22,215 bases of DNA from JAEYZS01 sp031374125 (lineage in GTDB: Bacteria; Bdellovibrionota; Bdellovibrionia; Bdellovibrionales; JAEYZS01). Position numbers and translations under genes: made by a program. The stretch spans positions 1 to 22,215 of the forward strand of contig JANMFM010000246.1 in NCBI GenBank assembly GCA_031374125.1, read 5' to 3'. The notes beneath the pieces were generated by a model. The model saw only the letters and a program-made list of their open reading frames with translations, did not search any database and was not told the origin of the DNA. Positions 14,507 to 22,215 of this stretch are shown here, piece by piece (the stretch's first letter is position 1; every line of letters starts with the position of its first letter).

Positions 14507-15490
14507 TCATACCTTTGCCATAATTTTTCTGAAGGAATTTAACACCGTCTCAACAGATAAAGTATCCATCACTGTTTTTCGATTAAAGTTATTATTTTGT
14601 ATCTCAGGAGTCAAACTGTCTGCCTTTATTCCTCGTGGTCCCCACCTTATGGCGCGTTCAACGCCAATGGGGCTGTAAATTCCCAAACTCGGCACGCCGA
14701 GTGACGCAGCTATATGCAATACTCCTGTACTCGGTGCCAAAACACCTTTTGCATTTGAAAGTATAAGAGCGAGTTGCTTTAAAGATCCTTCTGGAAAGAC
14801 AACACCATTATTATTTCGATATTCTTCTTTGATCGGGTCGACATATTTTTTATCACTAGGTCCCCCAGTAACTACAACAGTGTATGTTTTAGAAATTTCT
14901 TTGATAAATTCAATGTACTTTGAAATCGGCCAATTGAGCGCTGATCCCGCCATTCCTGGATGAACCACCACATAATCTATGTTTTGAATTTCCCACTGCG
15001 AAAGACCTATTTTCGGTAATGTTGAGTTGAGCTGAAGCGGTTTTAAATTTTTGAAATCCAATTTTTTTTGAGAAGCGGCTTCAACTAATTCCAAACCATA
15101 GTGAGCTTCGTGTTTTTCAGCCTTACTTCTTTTCTGCCTTAACCCTTTATTAAAGAATACAAAAGAATGAATTTTACTCAGAACGCCCACTCGAACAGGC
15201 ACGCATGCTACCCAAACTGCAAATCCGACCCACCATGGCGCATGAAAAACGACCGATCGGTCGGGGTTTATTTTCTTAATTTCAGATACCATACGCTTAA
15301 ATTCTGACCAGCTAAACTGCTTTTTAAAACTAACAAACTGTCTTTTTGGAGTTGCGTTTTCAGGAAAGAACTCTAGACCCTGAGTTATAAACCACACAGT
15401 TTGATCTTCAGGATCGAAAACTTGGTCCACGGGAAGCGTTAAAACGAGGTCCCCGATTTTATCCATACGAATAAGTAAATTCTTTTTCAT
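14507..15490 (-). CDS. GT9-family glycosyltransferase (heptosyltransferase-like)
   Basis: A 327-residue GT-B enzyme of the ADP-heptose:LPS heptosyltransferase family. The N-terminus LLIRMDKIGDLVLTLP (5-20) is the family's first strand and loop. The C-terminal half has VVHPGMAGSALNWP and then LAPSTGVLHIAASLGVPSLG, the nucleotide-sugar binding region, with YSPIGVERAIRWGPRG near the end. It would transfer a heptose or related sugar to LPS core on the cytoplasmic side of the inner membrane. Donor and acceptor cannot be told from sequence. It is the first gene of the unit and is followed one base later by the heptose kinase gene, which fits heptose chemistry. A candidate promoter lies at 15515-15543. 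Confidence 0.85.
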   Translation of the reverse strand: MKKNLLIRMDKIGDLVLTLPVDQVFDPEDQTVWFITQGLEFFPENATPKRQFVSFKKQFSWSEFKRMVSEIKKINPDRSVVFHAPWWVGFAVWVACVPVRVGVLSKIHSFVFFNKGLRQKRSKAEKHEAHYGLELVEAASQKKLDFKNLKPLQLNSTLPKIGLSQWEIQNIDYVVVHPGMAGSALNWPISKYIEFIKEISKTYTVVVTGGPSDKKYVDPIKEEYRNNNGVVFPEGSLKQLALILSNAKGVLAPSTGVLHIAASLGVPSLGIYSPIGVERAIRWGPRGIKADSLTPEIQNNNFNRKTVMDTLSVETVLNSFRKIMAKV

Positions 15491-15514
15491 CTTTTAAAGT
15501 TTCTCTCTAAAGTT

Positions 15515-15543
15515 AGAATATTGTGAATGACACTTTATGGCAA
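15515..15543 (-). promoter_or_regulatory. Candidate sigma-70 promoter of the GT9 gene
   Basis: On the minus strand TTGCCA (15538-15543, 5/6) and TATTCT (15515-15520, 4/6) are separated by 17 bp, about 20 bases from the start codon to a predicted transcription start. It is divergent from the glutamate dehydrogenase promoter. Confidence 0.4.
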
Positions 15544-15562
15544 GCTCGAGATCCGACCACTC

Positions 15563-15590
15563 ATGACAAAGATAGACATCCATTTAAAAT
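15563..15590 (+). promoter_or_regulatory. Candidate sigma-70 promoter of the gdhA operon
   Basis: ATGACA (15563-15568) and TAAAAT (15585-15590) each match 5/6 of the consensus with 16-bp spacing. Transcription would begin near 15597, leaving a leader of about 36 bases that includes the Shine-Dalgarno AGAGGA. Confidence 0.5.
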
Positions 15591-15633
15591 ATGAGAAACT
15601 CTCTAACTATCTATAACCTACAAAGAGGACATC

Positions 15634-16896
15634 ATGGAATCGCTAATAGCAGGACATTTATATCAAAACACATTACAAATTTTTAAGCGTGCAGCAGAAC
15701 AAGTAAACCTCGATCCAAACGTGCGAGAAAGACTTGTTAAACCTAAAAGAGCGGTAATTGTTAGCGTTCCCATCCGACTCGAAGATCATTCTGTAAAAGT
15801 TTTCCACGGATATCGCGTACAACACTCGCAAACACTTGGGCCCTTCAAAGGCGGGATTCGTTATCACCAAGGCGTAAATCTTTCTGAGGTTGCGGGTCTT
15901 GCAATGCTTATGACTTTCAAAAACTCTCTTCTGCAGCTTCCACTCGGTGGAGCAAAAGGTGGAATCACTTGTGATCCAACCAAAATGTCCCGCAACGAAC
16001 TCCAGGCATTAACTCGTAGATACACTTCTGAAATCGCGCCATTCATCGGACCAGAAAAAGACATTCCAGCCCCAGATGTTGGAACCGATGGACAAACTAT
16101 GGCTTGGTTAATGGACACATACTCACAACAAGCGGGTTACGCTGTAAACGGTGTTGTCACTGGTAAACCAATCGAAATCGGTGGTTCACTCGGCCGTATG
16201 GGTGCGACTGGTCTTGGAGTTGTGTTCTGTCTACAAGAAGCTCTTACAAATCTTGGAAAGAAAATGGATCAAACAACTGTCGCTGTACAAGGCTTCGGTA
16301 ACGTGGGTTCACATGCTGCACTTTATGCTTTCGAAAGAGGCGCAAAGATCGTGGCAGTTTCTGATGTGCAAGGTGCAATTGCAAATTCCAATGGCCTTGA
16401 TATCAAAAAGCTTTGGACACATTATCTTGCAAAGAAAACTTTCGATGGTTTCGATCAGCCGCATGAAAAAATCAATAATGAACAACTTCTCTCAATTAAA
16501 TGCGATGCTCTTTTACCTAGTGCGCTGGATGGTGCGATTCACAAAGATAACGCCAACAGCATTCAAGCAAAATTGATTGTTGAAGGTGCTAACGGCCCTT
16601 GTACTGGGGAAGCAGATGTTATTCTTGCTAAAAAAGGTGTAACAATTGTTCCAGATATTTTGGCTAACGGTGGCGGCGTGATCGTTTCTTACTTTGAGTG
16701 GGTACAATCATTGGCTTCATTCTTCTGGAGTGAAGGCGAAGTGAACGAAAAACTTCATCAACAAATTACGACTGCCTTCCATAGAGTCTGGGAGTTTTCA
16801 AAGACCAACAATGTGGACATGAGAACTGCGGCAATGTGCGTGGCGATTAAGAGATTAGAAAAAGCGATGCTCTTAAGAGGACTATACCCACGATGA
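15634..16896 (+). CDS. gdhA: Glu/Leu/Phe/Val family dehydrogenase, glutamate type
   Basis: Oxidative deamination of glutamate to 2-oxoglutarate and ammonia, or the reverse, with NAD(P). The 420-residue length fits the short hexameric class. Visible residues are PFKGGIRYH (70-78, Lys72), Lys96, GGAKGGI (105-111, catalytic Lys108) and PAPDVGT (146-151, Asp148). The nucleotide-binding loop is GFGNVGSHA (220-228), and the C-terminal region carries EGANGP and DILANGGGVIVSYFEW. A good Shine-Dalgarno (AGAGGA) precedes the ATG. Coenzyme preference is not decided from sequence. It is the first gene of a three-gene unit, overlapping pyrD by ATGA. In a predator or amino-acid user this enzyme would feed prey-derived glutamate into the TCA cycle; that is inference. 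Confidence 0.93.
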   Translation: MESLIAGHLYQNTLQIFKRAAEQVNLDPNVRERLVKPKRAVIVSVPIRLEDHSVKVFHGYRVQHSQTLGPFKGGIRYHQGVNLSEVAGLAMLMTFKNSLLQLPLGGAKGGITCDPTKMSRNELQALTRRYTSEIAPFIGPEKDIPAPDVGTDGQTMAWLMDTYSQQAGYAVNGVVTGKPIEIGGSLGRMGATGLGVVFCLQEALTNLGKKMDQTTVAVQGFGNVGSHAALYAFERGAKIVAVSDVQGAIANSNGLDIKKLWTHYLAKKTFDGFDQPHEKINNEQLLSIKCDALLPSALDGAIHKDNANSIQAKLIVEGANGPCTGEADVILAKKGVTIVPDILANGGGVIVSYFEWVQSLASFFWSEGEVNEKLHQQITTAFHRVWEFSKTNNVDMRTAAMCVAIKRLEKAMLLRGLYPR

Positions 16897-17918
16897 TTAA
16901 AAGGTTTGAAAGACTCAAACCTTGGCTCATTCTTCCGACAAATCTTGGTCATAAGTTCAGTCCATTTTTTCTAAAAGCGTATGGGCGCATTAGCCCTATG
17001 CGCACTTACACATGGAAGCCCTTCACATGGAGAGGTTTGGATTTTACCAATCCTCTCGGTGTTGCCGGAGGCTTCGACAAAAATGCAGATCTTATTGAAG
17101 AACTTTGGACTCTTGGAGTTGGCTTCGTAGAAGTTGGAACCGTTACTCCAAATCATCAAAAGAAAAATCCTGGGAAAACTGTGGCTCGCAACACAAAATC
17201 CAAAGCTCTTTGGAACCAGCTGGGTTTTCCGAGTGAAGGTGCAGACATTGTAAAGAAAAGACTTCATTCTTTAAAGCAACCTCATTTCACTCCTGTGTTT
17301 GTGAATATCGGAAAAAATCGCGACACTCCAATGGAGAGAGCTTGCGATGATTACGTCAAACTCGTAAGAACTCTTGCTGGCTCTGCTGATGCATTTGTGA
17401 TCAATATTAGTAGCCCGAACACTCCTCAATTGAGATCTCTTTTAAGCCCGGACAAGCTTCAAGATTTTTTGTCAGTCATCATTGAAGAAAATCGTGATGC
17501 CAGCATTGGAACTCCGACTCCAATTCTTCTCAAACTTTCTCCCGACATGACAGAAGATGAACTCAGAAAAATTCTGGATGTGAGTATGGAAGCCGGTGTT
17601 GATGGTTGGATCTTAACAAATACCACAATTGCTCGCGAAAACTGCCCTCCATTTCCTCAAACTGGCGGAGTTTCCGGATTGCCTTTGAAAGAAAAATCAA
17701 AATTGTTATTAAAAACAACAGTTCAACATCTCGGAAAAGACAAAAAAGATAAATTACTCGCCTCTGTCGGCGGAGTGATGACATCGGAAGATGTCTTCGA
17801 ACGCCTAGCAATTGGCGCGGACCTTGTGCAAGTTTATTCAACACTTGTCTTTGAAGGTCCCTTTTTCTTTAAAAAAGTCTTTCAAGATAGCCTTGAGTTT
17901 TATAAGATAAACGAATGA
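16893..17918 (+). CDS. pyrD: Dihydroorotate dehydrogenase (quinone), class 2
   Basis: Oxidises dihydroorotate to orotate in pyrimidine synthesis, passing electrons via FMN to the membrane quinone. The 341-residue length, an N-terminal amphipathic helical extension (about 1-40) for membrane contact and the Ser-type active site mark class 2. VAGGFDKN (57-64) contacts FMN; NISSPNTPQLR (171-181) carries Asn171, the catalytic base Ser174 and Asn176; LLKLSPDMTEDE and WILTNTTI are conserved flavin and substrate segments. LASVGGVMTSEDV binds the FMN phosphate. It overlaps gdhA upstream and the Nudix gene downstream by ATGA, so it is translationally coupled on both sides. Confidence 0.95.
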   Translation: MIKRFERLKPWLILPTNLGHKFSPFFLKAYGRISPMRTYTWKPFTWRGLDFTNPLGVAGGFDKNADLIEELWTLGVGFVEVGTVTPNHQKKNPGKTVARNTKSKALWNQLGFPSEGADIVKKRLHSLKQPHFTPVFVNIGKNRDTPMERACDDYVKLVRTLAGSADAFVINISSPNTPQLRSLLSPDKLQDFLSVIIEENRDASIGTPTPILLKLSPDMTEDELRKILDVSMEAGVDGWILTNTTIARENCPPFPQTGGVSGLPLKEKSKLLLKTTVQHLGKDKKDKLLASVGGVMTSEDVFERLAIGADLVQVYSTLVFEGPFFFKKVFQDSLEFYKINE

Positions 17919-18325
17919 CGATCAAAAAAAGACCAACGTGGATTCCCGTTGCAACTGGCTTTATCAGAAAAAATGGTCTTGTTCTCGTAGGTCAAAGACC
18001 CGAAGGACATAGCCTCGCTGGTCAATGGGAATTTCCTGGTGGAAAAATTGAATTGGGTGAAAATCCAGAGCAAGCTCTCAAGAGAGAACTCAACGAAGAG
18101 CTCGGAATCGAAGCCGAAATCGGAGCCCTAAGACATTCTCATACTCATTCTTACGGTGATCGTGCAATTTTAATTTTATTTTTTGACGTCCAACTCTGGA
18201 AAGGCGAACCCAAAAGCCAACATCATACCGAGCTCAAATGGATTGATCCCAAAGACCTCGGCCAAATGGAAATCCCCGAGGCCAATCGCAAGATTTTACC
18301 TAAGCTTATGGAACTCTTAAAGTAG
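17915..18325 (+). CDS. mutT: MutT-like Nudix hydrolase (8-oxo-dGTP diphosphatase)
   Basis: A 136-residue Nudix protein with the full signature GX5EX7REUXEEXGU from Gly43 to Ile65 (REL at 57-59, then EELGI). The WEFPGGKIELGE stretch (38-49), total length and lack of extra domains fit MutT-type enzymes that remove 8-oxo-dGTP from the nucleotide pool, although other nucleotide substrates are possible. Residues 72-80 (LRHSHTHSY) resemble the conserved His-containing segment of MutT/CTP-pyrophosphohydrolase proteins. The gene overlaps pyrD by ATGA and closes the unit. A GU-containing inverted repeat (GCATCCTC/GAGGGTGC, 18326-18361) follows the stop without a T-run and may be a weak terminator. Confidence 0.85.
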   Translation: MTIKKRPTWIPVATGFIRKNGLVLVGQRPEGHSLAGQWEFPGGKIELGENPEQALKRELNEELGIEAEIGALRHSHTHSYGDRAILILFFDVQLWKGEPKSQHHTELKWIDPKDLGQMEIPEANRKILPKLMELLK

Positions 18326-18361
18326 GCATCCTCCTTGCAGAATACTTAAGTTAGAGGGTGC
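18326..18361 (+). terminator. Possible weak terminator after the Nudix gene
   Basis: GCATCCTC (18326-18333) and GAGGGTGC (18354-18361) can form an 8-bp stem with one G-U pair and a 20-nt loop, beginning right after the stop codon. The missing U-tract makes intrinsic termination uncertain. Confidence 0.3.
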
Positions 18362-18380
18362 TATTCCATCTCAATTCATT

Positions 18381-18409
18381 TTGACGTGTTTAGGCTCTTT
18401 AAAAATTAT
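18381..18409 (+). promoter_or_regulatory. Candidate promoter of the exported-paralogue pair
   Basis: TTGACG (18381-18386, 5/6) and AATTAT (18404-18409, 4/6) with 17-bp spacing. The predicted start of transcription near 18416 excludes the upstream ATG at 18386 and supports the GTG at 18437 as the true start. Confidence 0.4.
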
Positions 18410-18436
18410 ACGTTCTTTACAAAAAGGGTCACTCTC

Positions 18437-18781
18437 GTGAAAAACGCAGCTCTTCTAGCTTTAATTTTGATCTCAGGTTTAAGCTTTGCGGCTCCCTTAT
18501 TTAGCGAAGCTAATGACTCCCTAGATGCCTATTCAGCAATTACAAACGAAGAGATTAAAAGGGCAACTTCACTTTTGACCTATTTGGAACATGCTCTCAC
18601 AACATCCTCCGCTGGATTTGATCCCTTTGAAGACGTGAATTTTCTAGAAATGATTCATAGTCTTAAGCATTACCCTAATTCACTTAGCTTTAACCTTTAC
18701 AAGGTAATTCGAATTACTTCTGATTTTTATAAAAAAAATTGGATACTGTCCAAACAGATTCAAATAAAAAGAAAATTTTAG
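18437..18781 (+). CDS. Exported protein, paralogue A, 5' part (frameshifted)
   Basis: The start is the GTG at 18437, with AAAAAGGG upstream and a signal peptide beginning directly (KNAALLALILISGLSFAA); an ATG at 18386 lies inside the promoter candidate. The exported mature part begins near PLFSEAND. The helical region that follows aligns without gaps with the next-but-one gene (19756-21009), for example HSLKHYPNSLSFNLYKVIRI against NNLHLAPRSMHNKIFQALKL. After an A8 run (18731-18738) this frame soon ends at TAG. The homology then continues in the frame one base back (18739-19728). So this is the N-terminal part of a single protein split by a frameshift, by a slippage site or by a sequencing error in the homopolymer. 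Function unknown. Confidence 0.6.
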   Translation: MKNAALLALILISGLSFAAPLFSEANDSLDAYSAITNEEIKRATSLLTYLEHALTTSSAGFDPFEDVNFLEMIHSLKHYPNSLSFNLYKVIRITSDFYKKNWILSKQIQIKRKF

Positions 18782-19728
18782 ACGATTTATCTAGGCTGAT
18801 CACTACTACAAAAGAATATTTTGTCCGCTCAAATAATGAACTCGCAAAACAATATCTTGAAAATTTAAATTTGTTTATCACAAATGCCCGTGAAGTGAAA
18901 TTAAACCCCAAAAACTCTGAAGATGAGTCCAAATTAAGGGCGGAAGCAGAGGCAAAAGAAAAAATAATAGAAAAAGGCATCTATTTAGATTTTTTAATTC
19001 GTATAAGCAAACTTTCTGGTGGAGATAAATCCGTTGCTTTAAAAATTCTTATTCAAAACGCAGAAGATTTTAAAAAAGAACTCATGCAAGCTTCTGAAGA
19101 CAGTAAAGGAGAAGTCCTCGGAAAAATGCAATTCCATGGTAGACAATCTGCAAGATTCTTTACTGAATTTAAATCACAATTTGGAATTGCGTATTTTGAA
19201 AAATTTAATCTACAAATCGAAATGCAGGTAGAAAAATGGAGTGCAGATTTCGAGAAACACAACCAAGAGTCTTTTGTTGCATCTCAAAATTTAGGAAAAC
19301 AAAGCGCTGAAAGCATTGAAACTTATCAGTTTCAAAGACAACTCGAAGGATTCATCTGGGGAGCTGGTGAACTTACATTGCCAAATAGAAGCTGGGTTAC
19401 TACTTTTAAAGGCACTCAAGTTAAATTTACTTTTAAAGATATTGATTTAGAAAAAAGCTCAGGAAATATTTCAAGCCTAGCGCTATCGCCAAAAACAAAG
19501 AGAATTTATACAATAGAAATTCTGGCAGCCTCTTCAGAAGTACGTGAAGTCCTTCATATTGCGGCAGAAACACTCCTAAAACATCCTAAAGTTTACGGAG
19601 TTTATTTTGAGAATCAATTGAAAATTCCCGCAAGTTTAAGTAAGAATAAATACGAAATAAGTGGTTTAGGTCGTGGAAGGGTGCTTGTGCGTCCAAGAGC
19701 GCTTACATGTTCAGCTCTTTTCTCTTAA
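18739..19728 (+). CDS. Exported protein, paralogue A, 3' part (frameshifted)
   Basis: This frame is open for 329 codons from TTG at 18739 but has no convincing ribosome site, and a TAA at 18730-18732 lies just before the A8 run. It continues the preceding ORF: DDLSRLITTTKEYFVR aligns with EEIAKLTSQARSYFLR of paralogue B, and the last 56 residues align without gaps with 36 identities by hand count, both ending CSALFS. The predicted structure is helical in the middle (about 30-190), with a more beta-rich C-terminal domain (about 200-329) that has one Cys six residues from the end. No enzyme motif is visible and I do not recognise the family. The whole protein would be about 430 residues and exported. 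Confidence 0.65.
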   Translation: MDTVQTDSNKKKILDDLSRLITTTKEYFVRSNNELAKQYLENLNLFITNAREVKLNPKNSEDESKLRAEAEAKEKIIEKGIYLDFLIRISKLSGGDKSVALKILIQNAEDFKKELMQASEDSKGEVLGKMQFHGRQSARFFTEFKSQFGIAYFEKFNLQIEMQVEKWSADFEKHNQESFVASQNLGKQSAESIETYQFQRQLEGFIWGAGELTLPNRSWVTTFKGTQVKFTFKDIDLEKSSGNISSLALSPKTKRIYTIEILAASSEVREVLHIAAETLLKHPKVYGVYFENQLKIPASLSKNKYEISGLGRGRVLVRPRALTCSALFS

Positions 19729-19755
19729 AGAATTAAATATAAAACGGTGTTAGTG

Positions 19756-21009
19756 ATGGAAAAGTTATTAAAAAATTTGTGTAAAATATTTTTTGCGAAC
19801 TCCTGCGCTTTAATTTTCCTTATATTACTCAGCATATCTTTTACCGCACATGCAGGATTTGATTTTTTTATAAAAGGAAAAGTTGAAAAACGTGCAAACC
19901 ATATTATAAATAGCTTTGAAGCGAAAAACAACTATGCACCCGAGTACGACTTTGTTTACCAGGAATTTATAAATAACCTACATCTAGCTCCAAGATCGAT
20001 GCATAACAAAATTTTTCAAGCTTTAAAATTGGTCGCCGAACACCTACAGTCAAAATATTCTGTAGAGCAAGGCTTAGCACAAGGGCGATACTTTGAAGAG
20101 ATCGCTAAACTGACGTCCCAGGCTCGATCTTATTTTTTAAGAACTGAAAACTTCTCAGGCCAGAAATATTTTGATAAATACAACCTCGTAATTACGGAAA
20201 TCTTGTCTGCTAAGTTGAGTCCAATTGGAGTTCCGAATATTTCTAACGCTGGGGTATTAAATGTTAAAATTTTTGCGCCCGACGACACTGAGCAATTAGA
20301 AAAGGCTTACCAGCAATTCAAAAAAGATATGCAGACCAGTGCTCAAAAAAAGAACATGAATGAGTATGATTATTTAATCGAAGGCGCCCGAAGTTTAAAA
20401 AATACATATCTAAGTACTCATATATTAGGTAAAGAAAGTGCTCTATCCAATATGGATGCCTATGCTGAATTTTCTTTGAGATACTCGTTAGAAACCAACC
20501 ATATTTTTACAATTCATTTTTTTAAAAAGCACATTTCGGAAATTAACTACGAAGAAAAACTCTTGAGGGAAGAACTTCAAAGGCAAAGTGACAATGATGG
20601 ATTGAATAAAGCCAAAAATAAATTTGAAAACCAAGTTAGAACAAATGTAAATGAAATTGAAAGCAACGATAGGGAATACGCAGAACTTTCTATTTTTGAA
20701 ACCACCATAAAAATTTCTTACCGAATTTTAAACACCGAAAATGGCAATGTCTTAGCCATCGGTTCTAAATCCGGTAGAAAGAAAATCTACCTCCTTGAAG
20801 TCATTACACCTTCAGCGTTCAGCAGCGAGGCCATGAAAATCGCCGCCGAAACGTTACTTCAGCATGAATCCGTTCACGGGGTCATGTTTGAAAATCAACT
20901 CAAAGTCCCTTCAAAATTAAATTTGCTAAACTACGAAATAAGGTCATTAGGCCAAGGAAAAATCCTACTTCGCCCAAGACCACTTGTATGTTCTGCGCTT
21001 TTTTCCTAG
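19756..21009 (+). CDS. Exported protein, paralogue B, unknown family
   Basis: A 417-residue protein from the ATG at 19756; in-frame GTGs at 19747 and 19753 are possible alternatives. The Shine-Dalgarno is weak. Residues about 8-33 form a signal peptide (hydrophobic core FANSCALIFLILLSISF, cleavage near AHA). The middle is helical and charged; the C-terminal 120 residues look like a compact domain shared with paralogue A, with IAAETLLQH, GVMFENQLKVP and the end CSALFS. It lies 27 bp after paralogue A and ten bp before the glycosyltransferase, so the genes are probably co-transcribed. Codon use is AT-rich compared with the gdhA unit. Tandem duplication followed by divergence is clear. Function is unknown. 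Confidence 0.8.
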   Translation: MEKLLKNLCKIFFANSCALIFLILLSISFTAHAGFDFFIKGKVEKRANHIINSFEAKNNYAPEYDFVYQEFINNLHLAPRSMHNKIFQALKLVAEHLQSKYSVEQGLAQGRYFEEIAKLTSQARSYFLRTENFSGQKYFDKYNLVITEILSAKLSPIGVPNISNAGVLNVKIFAPDDTEQLEKAYQQFKKDMQTSAQKKNMNEYDYLIEGARSLKNTYLSTHILGKESALSNMDAYAEFSLRYSLETNHIFTIHFFKKHISEINYEEKLLREELQRQSDNDGLNKAKNKFENQVRTNVNEIESNDREYAELSIFETTIKISYRILNTENGNVLAIGSKSGRKKIYLLEVITPSAFSSEAMKIAAETLLQHESVHGVMFENQLKVPSKLNLLNYEIRSLGQGKILLRPRPLVCSALFS

Positions 21010-21018
21010 TATATAGAA

Positions 21019-22215
21019 ATGTTAGGATTTTTTCGTAAAAGCAATATTCCAGATCAATTGAACATTTGTATGACTTCATACAAATTTCCGCTCTCTGAAA
21101 GAACTTCGGAATATGGCTTCTTATTTCCTATTGCCAAGGGCTTAGTCCAGGCAGGTCACAAGGTGACGGTGATCTCTTCTCAATCCAATCCTACAACTTT
21201 TGAGATGGTCAAAGACGGCGTGCAAATCCACTTCATAGATCCCAAGCTCCAAAGACGTACAAATTTCCCGACGGAAGTTCGCCGGAAATTCAGCGAACTT
21301 CACAAACTCAACAAATTCCATATCGTGCATAGCCTAGATTCATCAGGCTCACCCATAGCTCGTAGAAGAAAGCTTTATAAGTTGGCTACAGCCTTTGATG
21401 TGCGCGGCACGCAGCTCTCTCAGATGTTTTCTATTCTTTCTATGAAGCGCGAGAGTTTAAGCAATATGCTCAAAACTGATTTTGTCATGGTTTATAAGTT
21501 TCTAAGAACTTATTGGGGCACAGATCGAAAAGTTCTAAAGTCTGCCGACGCCGTGTTTGTTTCTTCACCCGCCGAAAGAATCGCTCTCGAGAGATACTAC
21601 TACTATCCGGATGCAAGAATGTTCACTGTACCGTACGGTGTCCAGTTCAAATCAGACATTGATATTCAGGCCATCGAAAAAATCAGTCACAAGTACAACC
21701 TGACTTCGGACAATCAATGTGTGGTGACGATCTCAGATATGACGAGCATTGATAGCATTAAAAATCTTCTCAAAGCTTTTCAAAAAGTTTCGATCAAAAA
21801 ACCCGATGCAAGACTCATCATTTTGGGTCACGGCCCCCTTCTTCATCAATTGGAATATGAAGTTTACAGCCTCGCACTTGGCAGCAAAGTGATTCTCACG
21901 GGGCCTGTTCCCGATGAACAAATTTTTGATTATATTTCGGTAGGACAAGTTTTTGTGAATCTCAGTTCTAGATCGACGGGTTTTGAGCCAAGTCTTTTGG
22001 TGGCAATGTCTCAAGGAAAAACCATTATCGGTTCTGAAACTAGCGCGATCTCTTCCATCGTGGAAGATGGGATTGAAGGGTTTTTGGTTCGCCCTGCTGA
22101 TATTCAAACTCTATCACAATTGATTCTCGATATTTTCCGTGGACAGCTCAACACCCAAGAAATAGGAAAAAGAGCTTCTTTAAAGGTAAAAGACCTTTTT
22201 GACACGGACAAAATG
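21019..22215 (+). CDS. GT4-family glycosyltransferase, cut by window end
   Basis: The frame is open from the ATG at 21019 to the last base (399 codons) with no stop, so the 3' end lies outside. It starts MLGFFRKSN, then ICMTSYKFPLSERTSEYGFL and GLVQAGHKVTVISS, the first Rossmann half of a GT-B enzyme. The second half has VSSPAERIALERYY, VPYGVQFK, VVTISDMTSIDSIKNLLKAF, LIILGHGPLLHQLE and then STGFEPSLLVAMSQGK, the family's E-x7-E region in altered form (GFEPSLLVAMSQG), and VEDGIEGFLVRPAD. It should transfer a sugar from a nucleotide donor to an envelope polysaccharide or lipid; the specific sugar is unknown. It follows paralogue B after nine bases, with a weak ribosome site. Confidence 0.85.
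   Translation, partial: MLGFFRKSNIPDQLNICMTSYKFPLSERTSEYGFLFPIAKGLVQAGHKVTVISSQSNPTTFEMVKDGVQIHFIDPKLQRRTNFPTEVRRKFSELHKLNKFHIVHSLDSSGSPIARRRKLYKLATAFDVRGTQLSQMFSILSMKRESLSNMLKTDFVMVYKFLRTYWGTDRKVLKSADAVFVSSPAERIALERYYYYPDARMFTVPYGVQFKSDIDIQAIEKISHKYNLTSDNQCVVTISDMTSIDSIKNLLKAFQKVSIKKPDARLIILGHGPLLHQLEYEVYSLALGSKVILTGPVPDEQIFDYISVGQVFVNLSSRSTGFEPSLLVAMSQGKTIIGSETSAISSIVEDGIEGFLVRPADIQTLSQLILDIFRGQLNTQEIGKRASLKVKDLFDTDKM

Overview
The window looks like chromosomal DNA of a Gram-negative bacterium related to Bdellovibrio (Bdellovibrionota), with low to moderate GC. Four things point there: a FHA-GGDEF diguanylate cyclase resembling the predation regulator DgcB, lipoprotein and secreted-protease genes of types common in that group, heptose/LPS genes (so an outer membrane), and dense genes with short gaps. 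This assignment is inference from gene content; no rRNA or tRNA is present. I see no insertion sequence, phage gene or CRISPR array.

Layout. (1) 1-2160: a lipoprotein zinc aminopeptidase candidate (+) converges on, and overlaps by 11 bp, a secreted papain-like protease (-); a small lipoprotein gene follows. (2) 2232-3273: an ECF sigma factor and a small, zinc-less candidate anti-sigma partner (-), ending at a strong hairpin terminator. (3) 3513-6756: glucose-6-phosphate isomerase, DgcB-like FHA-GGDEF protein and Rsm22-family methyltransferase-like protein (-). (4) 6938-7813: a secreted HEXXH metalloprotease candidate (+). (5) 7865-10856: coiled-coil protein, second GGDEF cyclase and metallophosphoesterase (-), a compact unit. 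(6) 10955-15490: GT9 glycosyltransferase, heptose-7-phosphate kinase, a 52-residue membrane protein, RlmN and a PfkB sugar kinase (-). (7) 15634-18325: glutamate dehydrogenase, dihydroorotate dehydrogenase and a MutT-like Nudix hydrolase (+), each pair overlapping by ATGA. (8) 18437-22215: two tandem exported paralogues of unknown family, the first split by a frameshift at an A8 run, then a GT4 glycosyltransferase cut by the window edge.

Themes. Two c-di-GMP synthases lie within 5.5 kb, both with intact GG(D/E)EF and inhibitory RxxD sites, in different gene neighbourhoods. Envelope work is prominent: heptose kinase, two glycosyltransferases and several exported proteins. The remainder is housekeeping: glycolysis, pyrimidine and glutamate metabolism, rRNA modification and nucleotide sanitation.

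The least explained items are the frameshifted paralogue pair, the sigma/anti-sigma pair, the coiled-coil-GGDEF-phosphoesterase unit, the small membrane protein whose stop lies in an 11-bp tandem repeat, and a hairpin of the form AAGGT-R-CGGCT-Y-ACCTT that occurs twice with a compensating base-pair change.
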